DNA of 64,000 bases from Rhizophagus clarus. Lineage: Eukaryota; Glomeromycota; Glomeromycetes; Glomerales; Glomeraceae. The notes under the pieces were generated by a model. It was not told the origin of the DNA. It saw nothing but the letters and a program-made list of their open reading frames with translations, and ran no database searches. Positions 37,990 to 49,655 of this stretch are shown here, piece by piece. The stretch lies in assembly GCA_015698045.1 (NCBI GenBank), contig BLAL01000040.1, forward strand, positions 1,962,501 through 2,026,500. Direction: 5' to 3'. Both the position numbers and the translations under genes were made by a program. Position 1 is the first letter of the stretch, and each line of letters starts with the position of its first letter.

Positions 37990-39990
37990 TTATAGAGTTT
38001 TTCCTATAATTCCACCATCTTGTAGTTTCTTAATGTCATGTTCTTTTAGCTCTAAAAGATTAATAAATACTTCGCGATTATGTTCACCCAAATCAGGCCC
38101 GGCCCACAAAGTTTCACCGGGTGTGGATTCAAGTTTCGGCGCAAAAGCAGGAACCTAACATAAAATTAGATATCTATTAACACCAATTATTTAATCAGAT
38201 TAAAAAAACTTTTTTGCATACCTTTAAATCATAGCCATTACTTTTATTTTTTCCAACACGAACGGTTTCAATTAATTTACGTTCTTTAACATGATCATCA
38301 TTAGCAATATCATCAATATTATAAATACTACCACATGGTACATCAACTTTTTCTAATTTTTCTATTACTTGTTTTGAAGTAAGAGTTTTGGTCCATTCAC
38401 TAATCGCCCCATCAATTAATTCTTGATATTTTACTCTATCTTTATTCGTCGCAAACTTTTCTGTTGTAAGATCATCTCTTCCTGCTGCTTGCATAAGTCT
38501 TTTATATATTGAATCTCCATTACCTCCGATTATAACATATTTTCCGTCTGAACATAGATATGCATTAGTTGGTACAATACCCGTGACAGTTGTACCTGAT
38601 GGTTGTCTTATCTACGGAAGAAAGTAAGCTGATTAAAATAAAAATAAACAAAATTTTTTTTAAATAAACAAGAAGTTTACCTCACCAAACCGATCATATT
38701 CTGGCAAAATTCCCTCCATCATATTAAACATACTTTCGTAAATAGCTACATCGACAACTTGCCCCGTTATTAAATTATCACAAGAAGATACTTTATTTCT
38801 AGCCAAAAGGCCCATAACTACACCAAGTGCCGCCGTTAATCCAGCAACCGAATCACCCAAAGATATATTTGGACGAACTGGTGCCTGATTAGGAAATCCA
38901 TTTATATAACGAAATCCTGCCATAGCCTGTAGATAAACTAATAACTAAAAATGATTATAACTTAAAAAATCCTGTATTGTTTTGTTTTTAATTACCTCAC
39001 AAACTGACGCGTAACCCGGCTTTGCAGCAAGTGGACCTGTTTGTCCATACCCAGAAACACGTGTATATATCAACGAAGGATTTGTCTTGTAAAGTTCATC
39101 TATAAAAAAAATTGCCTTAGACATAATGAACTTATTTAAATTTTCTAAAAGTAGCTAAAATGTACCAGGTCCAAGTCCCCATTTTTCCATAGTTCCAGGA
39201 CGAAAATTTTCAATCAACACGTCTGACTTGTTAGCTAGTTGACCAACAAGTCTTCAAATTAACAACAATATAAGCATTAATTATCTTTGGCCAATATTCA
39301 GCCGTTCGATTGTGATCCGCATGAAATAAAAATAGCAATAAAAAATTCATACTTTTTGCCTTCGGCTGTTCTTAAATTAATTTCACAGGATTTTTTATTT
39401 CTCGCCAATGAACGAAACCACGGACTAATTCCATCAGCATCTAAATGCCTCCATATACGTAATGGATCTCCAGATTTTGGCGTTTCAACTTTAATCTAAG
39501 GATTCTTACTGTTAAAGAAAAACAATAATATAAACGTGGTAAATTATAGTCAAATAACATACCACTTCTGCGCCATAATATCTTAAAATAAAACCGCATT
39601 AATCGATAAATATTTTTTTTAAAAAAAGCAAAAAAAAACAAACAATTCACTATCTGATATACCCGAGAATTGTACCACAGAACGGTCCTGCTATCAGCTA
39701 TAATTAAAAATCAGAATTAATATAACAACCGTTAGTAGGTAGCATGTTGATTATACCTGTCCTAATTCGAGAACGCGTATTCCTTTTAAGGGTTTTGGTC
39801 TTTTTTCGTTTTCTTTTGTAATTTGTAATTTCCGTGAAGCTGAGTCATAATCACAAATAAGATAAACTGCACTTTATACCAATAAATAAGACATTTCCTT
39901 ACTACCTTCAAGGCCTCTTTTAAAGAAACCTAATTTATTTTTGGAATTCTTTATGCTTGAAAATACGGTTGAATCCAATTTGTTGAACAT
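37990..39990 (-). CDS. Class III CoA-transferase (CaiB/BaiF family), SUGCT-like
   Basis: Ten exons, 5' to 3' (39990-39906, 39866-39757, 39697-39663, 39581-39563, 39495-39353, 39251-39166, 39099-38996, 38926-38681, 38611-38222, 38154-37990), sum to 460 residues; human SUGCT is about 445. Motifs in order: [20 protein letters not shown], the ADYGAEVIKVE-like strand, [32 protein letters not shown], then SLGDSVAG with the putative catalytic aspartate at about D219, and [11 protein letters not shown] near the end. The family swaps CoA between dicarboxylic acids; SUGCT uses succinyl-CoA and glutarate in mitochondria. The Lys/Asn-rich N-terminus could be a mitochondrial presequence. The first intron is only 39 bases and the exon 39581-39563 only 19 bases, so the 5' end of the model is the least certain part. 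Confidence 0.85.
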
Positions 39991-40217
39991 TATAAAAAAA
40001 AAAATAATCCAACATTTTAATTTTATCAGTAACACAAAAATAATATTAATTTTTGATTGCAGATCGATCTTAGATTTCAATTTACAAATTTGCGTATTAG
40101 CACATTAAAAAAGGAAAATTACAATCATTTTTATTATACTATAAATACATCTATTATATAAAACATCAAAACAGATTTCATATCATAAATAATGTTATAA
40201 TAGTTTTGTTATTGGAA

Positions 40218-43200
40218 TTAAAGTCGACTCTCAAATTCAACAATTGGTGGTGTAGAATCTGACCAGATTTTCTCTCCTTCGAAAGCGCCCCGAAGAACAT
40301 CAAAAATATTATTTGCATAAACAAAATTGATTTCGCTCTTCACATTGACTGGTACATCTCCTTCAACATCTTTTCGATTTCTTGCGGGTAGGATAACTTT
40401 TTTAATACCTGCACGATGTGCACCGATTATTTTTTCTTTGATACCTCCCACAGGTAAAACTTGACCTCGTAAAGTAATTTCACCTGTCATTGCCGTTGTT
40501 GTTGGTACTTGCCTACGTGTAAATAAAGACACAAGCGCAATTGTCAAAGCTACACCGGCTGATGGTCCATCTTTACCAATTGCACCTGCAGGAAAATGTA
40601 TATGGACATCTCTTTGAAAGAAAAACGTAGACTCGGTCTCTGATGTTGTAATCCCCAATTGAAAAGCATGCGCTCGAACCCATGAAAGTGCAATCTGGGC
40701 TGATTCTCTGATAACCTCTCCTAACCTACCTATTAAAGTAGATGTAGGTTATACATAAAGTCAATCAATAACATAATTAGACAAAGAGTGTAAATACCGG
40801 TTAATTGAAGATTTCCTTTTCCGGCCATTTGAGTAGCTTCAATAAATAAAATACCACCGGATCCAGATGACGTCCATGCTAAACCAGTAACTACACCTGG
40901 TCTAGCTGCACGCTCAGCAACCTCACTATCAAATTTAGTAACCTAAAAGAAAAGAATTAAAGACGAATGTGCAATTACGACAATTTAATAAAATGTAAAA
41001 ATGTTAGAAGCTAAGATTTGATAAATAAACATATACATTAGCAATTCGATAAGATTTCATACCCCTAAGATGTTTTCAATTTCATTCGCAGTAATTTCTT
41101 TATTGTATTTATCTAATTCATCTTTATCTTTCGCATTAGCATATTCAACAGCTTTTGCCCTGCATACACTCGCGATCTCCCTTTCAAAATTTCTAACGCC
41201 AGCTTCCCTAGTATAACCAGAAGCAATTTTTAATAATACTTCATCAGACATCTTTACATCTTCTAGTGAAAGACCATGATTTGTAATTTGCTTTGGCAAT
41301 AAATGTCTTTGAGCAATATTAATTTTCTCTTCAAATGTATATCCCGGAATATTTATAAGTTCCATACGATCTAAAAGAGGAGGCGGTATTGTGTCAACTT
41401 GATTAGCTGTAGCAATAAATAAAACTTTAGATAAATCGAGAGGAACATTAAGGTAATGATCGTTAAAAGTGTTGTTTTGTTCTGGGTCAAGGACTTCGAG
41501 TAAAGCAGCAGATGGGTCTCCGTGATTGCTTTGATGTCCAACTTTATCAATTTCATCTAGACAAAATGTATATAATTAAGTATTTATAAATTTAAACGGT
41601 TTACATTAAACAAATAATAACTTACCAAGTAAAAATATAGGATTATTAAAACCAACACGTCTAAGACCTTGGGCAATGAGTCCAGGCATGGCACCAATGT
41701 AAGTTCGACGATGTCCACGTATCTCAGCTTCATCTCTTACACCGCCCAAAGAAATCCTATGAAACTTTCGTCCAAGTGCACTGGCAATACTTTTACCCAA
41801 TGAAGTTTTCCCAACACCTGGAGGACCAAGTAAACACAAAATTGGCCCTTTTAAATCTCCTTTTAATTTCAATACTGCTAAGTATTCCAAAATACGTTTC
41901 TTAACTGACTCGAGGCCATAATGATCATCCTCGAGTTGTTGGCGTGCCTTGTCAATATCTATAATATCACTAGTGGATTTGCTCCAAGGGATCTCTGAAA
42001 GCCATTCTAAATAAGTACGAACGACTTGATATTCTGCTTGAGTCGAGTGCATTCGCTTAAGACGTTTGAGCTCTCTTTGTGCAACTTTATTTGCTATTTA
42101 ATAATCAAAAAGTGATTTTAGCACTATGATTAATTAAAATTTCCATCTCCAAAATTGTTTCATTACCCTCTGGTGATAGCCCAGCTTCCTTTATTCTTTT
42201 TGTCAAATCTGTGATATCGTCGTCTTCGTTTGATGAGTCATCGCGTTCTCCTAGCTCTTCTTTAATAGCATTAAGCTAAATAATTTAAAGTAATGTCATA
42301 AGTATTAGCAGCCAAATAAAAATTGGATATATTAAATACTTATTTGTCTTACTTGTTGTCGTAAATAAAATTCTTTGTGTTTCTTACTCATAGTTGAATG
42401 AACTTTTTGAGTCACCTTCAAAATCTAAAACAGCAAAAAACAATGTCATGTCAATTACGAATACGAAGGATAAAAGCAATGACGAAAAAGAAAAATACGT
42501 TTATTTGTCTTGCAAGGAGCTCAATCGCAATTGACATTCGGGTTTTCAAATCATGGGCATCTAATATTTGCTATGTAAGAATTATAACTGTGAGGTTAGG
42601 TTACATAAATAAGTTCGAAGGAAAAACAAATATTTAAACTTACCAGCCTTTCTTCATATGTGCATTCGATTGTGTTAATCAAAAAGTCAGTCAGCAATCC
42701 GATAGGACCATTTTCAATATACTTTTGAAGCTGAATAAGATAAGCTGTTGGAAATTTCAAGTTTTGAAATATTACAAGTAATTCACGTCCGGTTGTTTTT
42801 AATGAATTAGCAAGCTCCTGCAATTCTTGATCGTCTTTAGGAACAAGTGGATCGGGAAAAACGGTCACTTCAGCTTCAAGATATGGTCTTTCAAGAACAT
42901 ATTTATCAATACGAATACGAATAACGCCTAAAATAATTCAATATTAAATTATTAAATCCATTCACGGATCCAATTGAAAGCAGAAGATTTAATACCTTCG
43001 ATTCTCACTATAAAACCATTAACTGTTCGTTCCAATTTAACAATTCTAGCAGCACAACCAAATTCATGCAAATCTGACGGCTGAATCGATTGATTGAATG
43101 TTTCTTCGATTGTTCTTTTTGGTGTGGAATTTCTGTTACCATTTCGTGTCACAGTAAAGGGAGCAGTCGAAGAATTAGTTGTATCTTTGGGTTCAGGCTT

Positions 43201-43404
43201 ATTATAAGAAGGTGGATGAATTGGAACGCAGCCAATAATATATTTCGACTCTTTATTTTCAGCAGATCTATAAATTCTTTGAAGAAGCTGAACTGAGTCT
43301 TTTCTAACAACTTGAAGTACAAGTGATGCACTAGGAAGTAGAACTTTATTCCTAATTGGAATAATTGGTAAAGTTTTAGGAATGTCATTTAAAGGATCGT
43401 TCAT
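40218..43404 (-). CDS. Peroxisomal Lon protease (LONP2/Pln1-like), PTS1 tail SRL
   Basis: Nine exons, 5' to 3' (43404-42996, 42927-42644, 42570-42499, 42424-42353, 42275-42167, 42093-41626, 41556-41063, 40942-40798, 40729-40218), give 854 residues, almost the length of human LONP2 (852). The N-terminal LON substrate-binding domain starts [17 protein letters not shown]. The AAA+ module has Walker A GPPGVGKT (405-412) and Walker [11 protein letters not shown] split by an intron. The protease domain carries KDGPSAGVA (Ser741) and GGIKEK (780-784), the Ser/Lys dyad region. The last three residues, SRL, are a canonical peroxisomal import signal, and there is no obvious mitochondrial presequence. 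Peroxisomal Lon removes damaged matrix proteins and assists PTS1 import. The gene is divergent from the carnitine acetyltransferase gene. Confidence 0.95.
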
Positions 43405-44239
43405 TTTTGTTATGGTCTAATTGTCAAGCACTCAAAAAAAAAAAAAAAATAAAGCTTTAAATCAACGAAAATTACGCCAGTTCGATGTTCGGCTAAATGC
43501 GTGTCTAAAAGCCAGTAATTGATCAGCCTGTGTAACATTTGAGTTGGCCCTTATTTATCTATCCCCTAGATATTAAATAAAACTGATGCCTTTATAAAAA
43601 GGTTACACAAACGAAACTTCATATTAAAAAAAATTCTAAAAATAGTTGATGTATTACTAAAAATTACATAAAACTTGAAAACCATAGAATGAGAGTATTT
43701 TGGCAAAATGGATTTTGAATACTGTTTGACATTACATATAAACAAATGAAAATTGCCAAATAACTGAAATAAGTAATATAATGTATCCTAAAGATTATAT
43801 TAAATATATGTGGCGAAATATTTTTTCATAAAGTCACGTGATAGAATACGGTTCCCAAATTAGGGGGACGTCTAAAGCGGAGCTGAATCACGTGATCATA
43901 GTAAAATATTTGTCACCCGGTGTCACACCCTTTATTTTCTCATTTTTATTAAGTATTCTGGGGACAGAATTTTTCGGTTAGTAAAAACTTGTTTGTCACG
44001 CCCATTATTTGTCACATACGTAATTTCTTAATGCCGTAATTCCGGTCAAATCAGCTCCGCTTTAGACGTCCCCCAAATTAGGTATAGTAAATGTGATTAT
44101 ATAGAGGACGTGACAAGATAGAGCGTGACTACGTAGACTATATAATGTAGTATAAAATCAGTTTATCAGATCGTATAGATGATCACAATCTTTATATTGC
44201 TTTCTTAATTATATTGCTTTCTTAACGATTTATTCTTTG
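43405..44239. promoter_or_regulatory. Shared divergent promoter region of the Lon and carnitine acetyltransferase genes
   Basis: About 835 bases separate two divergent genes whose products both carry a PTS1. The region includes several CACGTGA/TCACGTG E-box-like cores (near 43835, 43888 and 43890) and a 212-base MITE (43863-44074) that leaves only about 165 bases between its right end and the acetyltransferase start codon. Promoter function is inferred from position. Confidence 0.6.
43863..44074. mobile_element. MITE-like element with perfect 24-bp terminal inverted repeats
   Basis: Bases 43863-43886 (starting GGGGGACGTCTAAAGC) are the exact reverse complement of 44051-44074. The element is flanked by AAATTA at 43857-43862 and again at 44075-44080, consistent with a 6-bp target-site duplication. 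The interior of about 160 bases has no open frame, so it is non-autonomous. The 6-bp duplication does not assign it clearly to a known superfamily. The perfect inverted repeats and flanks suggest a recent insertion. Confidence 0.85.
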
Positions 44240-46952
44240 ATGTCATTTAAATTCGGTCTTTCTCGTTCGTTCGTTAGAAATACTAATAAGCCAACTCAGC
44301 AGGTCATTATTTTATTTAAATGCTTCAAGATTTTTACTTAAATATTGTATCATTTTACAGTTATTGAACAGTATGGCACGCAGAAACTCTTCAGTTGCCA
44401 TAAAGAAACCAATTATTCCGTACCCTGAAGATAATAGTGTTGGACCATTGTTTCGTTATCAAAAATCTCTCCCAAAACTTCCTGTTCCTGCTCTCAAAGA
44501 TACCCTTGAAAAATATCTTAAGTCCGTTCGACCTCTTGTAAATTCTGAAGAATACGCAAAGACAGAAGCGGCTGTAGCAGAATTTCAAAAGCCTGGTGGA
44601 ATTGGTGAAGAATTACAAAGACGTTTGCTAGCAAAAGCTAACAATCCTAATGTGCTCAATTGGCTGGAAGATTGGTGGAATGAAATCGCATATTTTGGCT
44701 ATAGGGACCCGGTCGTCGTTTATGTAAGCTATTTTTATTCTTATAAAGATGATAAAATCAGGAAGAATCCCGCTACGCGTGCTGCCGCAATTACTACGGC
44801 CGCTTTGGAGTTTCGAAGACAAGTTGTTAAGTAAGTTTTTTATCTTTGTTATATTTATAGGAGAGGTATTTAAATTTATGAAATCTTTTATTTAGCCAAC
44901 AATTAGAACCAGAATATGCAAAAGGGCTTCCACTTTGCATGGATTCGTATAAACTCATGTTTAATGCGTGTCGCTACCCATCCAAACCATCAGACTATGA
45001 GGCGACTTTTGATCCCACAACCAATAATCATATTACAGTTATTCGTAAAAACAAATTTTTCATACTTGATCTAGTCAAGGATGGAATACAGCTGTCGACT
45101 GCAGAAATTGAAAGGTATAACACAAATTACTTATCTCAATACTTATATAAATGTTGTAATTTCAAATGGCCTTTTTATTAATTTAGTCAGCTCCTAAAGA
45201 TTTATGAATTGGCTGGTGATACAAAAGATCCACCGATAGGAGTTCTTACCACTGAAAACCGCGATAATTGGACGGAAGTAAGTTTAACACACACATCTCT
45301 GTTAATAAATAAATCAGTAATTGATCCATACTTGCTCTTTAGTATCGCAAAATGTTCTTGGCAGCGGATCCTAAACATGAGCAATTGCTAAAGAAAATTG
45401 AAAGTTCGATATTTGCTCTTTGTTTAGATGATTCATCACCGATTACAGTTGATGAGATAAGTCATGCATGTTGGGCTGGAGATGGGCGAAATCGGTATTT
45501 ATTTAGAAATATCAAATCTCTTTGTTATAGGGTGTATTATTATAATTTATCATGTTATTTCTTTAGTTATTTTGACAAGTCACTTCAATTTATTGTATTT
45601 GAAAATGGAAAAGCTGGGTTCAATGGAGAGGTTGGATAAAAAATATTTTTTTTCTTAGTTGATTGATATGTTTATACTTAATGCCATATTCGTTTAGCAT
45701 TCTTCCATGGACGGTACTCCAACATGTAGATTGAATGACTTTATTTGTAACGTGATTGCCAATAATAAAGTCGACTATGGATCTCCAAATGTTCGATCCG
45801 GTCTTCCGGCTCCACAACAACTGCATTTCAATTTAACTAGTGAAGTTCTTTCAGCTATATCAAAAGCTGAGAAAAATTATGATGACCTTATCGCTAAACA
45901 TGACCTTCGTGTATTAGCATATGAAGGTTATGGGAAAAATGTCATTAAAAAGCTTGGTGCCTCACCAGATGCTTATGTACAGATGATCATTCAATTAGCT
46001 TATTATAAAATGTATGGTACTAATAGAGCAACTTATGAAAGTGCTCAAACCAGGAAGTTTCAACATGGTAGAACTGAAGTATGTAGAACAGTATCTGTTG
46101 ATTCCGTGAATTGGGTGAAAGCTATGGAGGATCCAAAAGTTCCGGTAATTTTCTATTCGTTTATTCGACTTATTAAATGAAGATTTATGTCAAATAAAGA
46201 TAAATTTATTGTAGATTGAAGCCAAGGCCGAATTGGGTTACAAAGCAATAAATGCTCATGTAAAATATATGGCAGAGGCTGTAGAGGGCAGAGGATGTGA
46301 CAGACATTTATTTGGTAAATAAATCATTTTTGAATCTTGTTAAAATTACAACGTAATGAATGATTAATTAATCTTGAATCGTTTCATTCAAGGCCTTCGT
46401 ATGTCTTTGAAACCTAATGAAAATAAACCGGCGATTTTCACAGATCCAACTTATGCTAAGTCAACTCATTGGAATCTATCAACTTCTCAATTGTCATCAG
46501 AATATTTCCAAGGTTATGGATGGGGAGAAGTACGTTAATATTTGTAGCTTCGTTTTGCTAAAATTTAATATATATTAATCTTAAATATTGTAATAATTCA
46601 TTTAGGTCGTTCCTGATGGTTTGTGATTGTGTCATTTGTGTTTATTTAATCCTAATGTTTTAAACAATAATGTATAATTAATTTTATTCTTTAATAGGTT
46701 ATGGCATAGCTTATATGATTAATAATGGTTCGTAAAATAATCTATAATTTTTTAGTTACCTTATTATAGTTACTTATTATTCTTTTGTTTAATATTTTTT
46801 TTTTTTTTTTAGATTCTTTAAATTTCAATATTGTGTCGTTACGGCTGAAAAATGATACTATGTGGCATTATCTCAAAGAATCAGCAACTGAAATGCGTCA
46901 AGTATTTGAATATGCACAAGCAAAAGCAGGTCAGATTAAGGCTAAACTATAA
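44240..46952 (+). CDS. Carnitine O-acetyltransferase (CAT2-like), with presequence and PTS1 tail AKL
   Basis: Twelve exons (44240-44302, 44361-44830, 44896-45114, 45187-45277, 45343-45494, 45567-45630, 45698-46144, 46215-46314, 46393-46529, 46606-46618, 46698-46727, 46813-46952) give 641 residues. Carnitine/choline acyltransferase motifs are clear: NWLEDWWNEIAYFGYRDPV, GVLTTENRDNW, the catalytic-His motif EHSSMDGTP (His354), ESAQTRKFQHGRTE and a GYGWGE...DGYGIAY C-terminal core. The enzyme moves acetyl groups between CoA and carnitine for export from peroxisomes and mitochondria. The first ATG (44240) adds a basic, Ser/Arg-rich mitochondrial-type leader encoded in its own exon. A second in-frame ATG (44373) in exon 2 would remove it and leave only the AKL peroxisomal signal. 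Exon 46606-46618 is only 13 bases. Confidence 0.93.
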
Positions 46953-47191
46953 TATATGAATTTTTTTGTTGATCATTATTGTATTTTTGATGTTATTATG
47001 TAAAGTATGTGTTTATTATTTAGACAGATTTCTATTTATTACAATTATTATTAACTTGTCTGTTATTTACTATTATTATACTTGAGAAATGTTATATTTC
47101 CATATTTTAAATAGAATATCATTGGCAAAAATAAAGAATCTTATGCATTAATTGCAATAAAGAAACACAAATAAATCAAAAATAAACCGAC

Positions 47192-47566
47192 TTAAAGATT
47201 GAATTCTTTCCATAATTCTTCAACTTTTTTCCTGTTTTCTTTAGCTTTATCTGCATTTTTTTTTCTTAATTCCTTATACTAATTTATTTTAGAAGGTTAA
47301 TAAATAATTATTTTCTCTTTATTTTAAAATAAAATATAATTAGTTACCTCTAAAGTTAAACATTCATTTAGTTCTTTCTTAATTTCATTACAACTCCCAA
47401 AATATTTATTAAAAAATCCTGATTTATGACATTCTTCCAGACGAAGAATAACATCAAGACATTCTATAGTAATGTAATATATATAAATTAATGGTCATTA
47501 GAAAAAAATCATTAAAAATTTGATAAACTTACTCGGGTGTTTATGATACGCCAAATTTGGGTGCAT
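47192..47566 (-). CDS. CMC2: CMC2-like mitochondrial twin CX9C protein (COX assembly factor)
   Basis: Three exons, 5' to 3' (47566-47533, 47463-47348, 47278-47192), encode 78 residues, the same size as human CMC2. The N-terminus MHPNLAYHKHPKECLD matches the MHP.L..H.H.eEC family start. Two CX9C motifs are visible (C-LDVILRLEE-C and C-NEIKKELNE-C), which form the helical hairpin oxidised by Mia40 in the intermembrane space. The tail is a Lys/Arg/Glu-rich helix. CMC2 supports biogenesis of cytochrome c oxidase. No single open frame covers the gene because of its introns; it was assembled by phase. Confidence 0.92.
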
Positions 47567-48074
47567 TGTGACAAAAAACAACATTCAAGATTTTAATGCC
47601 TGAATTATTTTATATAATTCAATCACGTGAAGTAATTATGCAAACCAAGAAAATTTCCGGATCGGTAATTAATCGAAACCCGATCAAGATTACACAAATA
47701 ACACGTGCATGATCTGTTTTACATTCAACTAAGATAATGAAAAGATTGCGGTATATGGTATATGATAAAGAAAATTTTCATTAATTATATTATAACAGAA
47801 CGAACGAGTATAAACTTTAATTAGATACAATGACTGTGATCCATTATTATTATAACAGCAGCTGCAAATTTCCGACGATCAGTTCATGAATGTATAATTA
47901 TGAATTACAAATTGAATAATGAATATAATGAATGTATCATTTTAAAGTCACTTATTAGTTATAAAAAAGCTTATATCAGAAATTTCTTCCGTATAATTGT
48001 TGCACTTCTGGATTTTGTTTCAAGAAAATTTTTTTTCTGTTTCTTGTTGGTATATAACGTAAAAAAAAAAAAAA
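47567..48074. other. Divergent intergenic region
   Basis: About 510 bases between the CMC2 gene and the unknown plus-strand gene. AT-rich, with a short ORF of 67 codons (47900-48103) that overlaps the next gene's start in another frame and has no support. Nothing else recognised. Confidence 0.5.
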
Positions 48075-48797
48075 ATGAAAAGACCAATCAAGAAATTTAC
48101 TAACCGGTCACACCCTTACCAATATAATCAAAGGAATTTTGCTACTATACCCGAAGCTAAAAGAGCAGGAGCAATTGATCGTATAGAAAATGGAGAAACT
48201 AAATTAAAATTATTAACTTTATTTCAAGAGAATATGAATTATATCAAGTTAACAGAAATACCACAAACATATTTCTTGAGATTCGATCGTGCTTTAGAAT
48301 ATACGGGCAAATTTGTAAGCATGTGATTTCAATTTTCGTTTCGTTTATTTCTTTCTTTTTGATTCACAACGTAAATATATACATATATTAAATTATAGAT
48401 ATATAGGATAAATGATGAGATGCCAAATATCTTAACTCAATATGAAAGTGAAAATGGTAAAGAAATAATTGTTCGATTATCTGAACCATATCAAATAAAA
48501 AAATGTGATATTCTGCCAAAAATCAATCATGATTCATATAATTCTGAAATGAATGAAAGGAAAGAAGTTAAATATCAAGTTCATCAGAATAGAGAGCAGT
48601 CTGTTGAGATTATTGGAGAATGGCTTAATAAACAACATACTGATGAAATGGAAGAAGATATACAAAATTATGATAAAGAGAAGATAGAAGTCAAAGGAGC
48701 GATTAATTTGCGTGTCATTTTTGATGATGATGATTTAAATTATATTTCTCCTTTGCAAAGAGATGTCTTGGAATTTTTGTTCAGGGAATTTAAGTAA
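48075..48797 (+). CDS. Uncharacterised protein, 212 residues
   Basis: Two exons (48075-48314 and 48399-48797) join in phase through a GTAAGC donor and a TATAG acceptor to 212 residues. The start is the first ATG after a run of A. I do not recognise the family. The first exon is basic and hydrophobic in patches (KLLTLFQENMNYIKLTEI, RFDRALEYTGKF). The second holds RINDEMPNILTQYESENGKE, then a charged, probably disordered stretch, and an acidic end (FDDDDLNYISPLQRDVLEFL). There are no membrane segments or signal peptide. The clean splice signals and consistent codon use suggest a real gene. A small nuclear or complex subunit is possible, but this is a guess. Confidence 0.6.
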
Positions 48798-49655
48798 AGA
48801 ATTTGAAATCTTTGATTGCTAGTATTGTTATTAGAAAGTTCAATGTATAAGATTAGCGTATTTTTTGCTAATATAGAATCAAATAATGATTGTTTTTACG
48901 AGCCACAAACATAATGTGGGGACTTAATACTTAATACGAAGTAATGACGTAGAGTATAACTTCCTGTAACAATTTATGCATCTCTTAAATTGAATACAGC
49001 ATTAGCAATAAAATCATTTTAAAATCTGATCAGAAGTTTTGAAACAACTCCAGAAGGTTTCATAATTATAAAACTATTTAGATTAATCAATTAATTAGTG
49101 TAATAATTTTGTTTATTATGAAGCAACTAAAAAATAATTTCACTGAAAAAGATTGATTCCTCCGGGCTGAGAAAGATTATAGTATGATATCATTTGAAAA
49201 ATCATCCAATCATGAAAATCGGATCCTAGTATAGTTAGGCAAGTAATTTTGCGGTTGTTACTATAATATAACTCTAAATACTTTAAATAGGAGTTGATTG
49301 ATTTTTTTATGATTTATTATTAATTAATAAATAATGATATACCGTATGTTTCCAAAATTAAGCCCCCCTTTTTTGCAAGGATTTTGAGCGAAAAGTTTGG
49401 GGGGGTGTTTAATTTTGGAAGTTTTTTTATTAGTATTTCATATATGATTTTTTTTAACAAAACTTGAAAAGTTTGGGGTGGTGCTTAATTTCGGGGGGTG
49501 ACTAATATTGGAAAAATACGGTAATAATGAGCTGATGTTAAGTAAATCAATTATCTTGTCCTACCAGGATCTATTGATTCCCAATTAGGATTAAGGTATG
49601 AAATATTTGTTAATAATTGATGTGAATTTATTTCAAGGAATTTTCATTTACGAAA
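48798..49655. other. Intergenic region upstream of phosphoglycerate kinase
   Basis: About 860 AT-rich bases holding the PGK promoter and a MITE-like inverted-repeat element at 49340-49523. No open frame of note. Confidence 0.55.
49340..49523. mobile_element. MITE-like inverted-repeat element with TA borders
   Basis: The left end TACCGTATGTTTCCAAAAT (49340 on) and the reverse complement of the right end (from 49523) agree at 19 of 21 bases. The ends are bounded by TA, as expected for a Tc1/mariner-like target, and the octamers outside (ATAATGAT and ATAATGAG) are also similar. Inside, an AATTAAGC-CCCCC motif recurs three to four times in both orientations (near 49355, 49399-49418 and 49475-49495), so the DNA could fold into nested hairpins. 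It has no coding capacity. It lies about 130 bases upstream of the PGK start codon. Confidence 0.72.
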
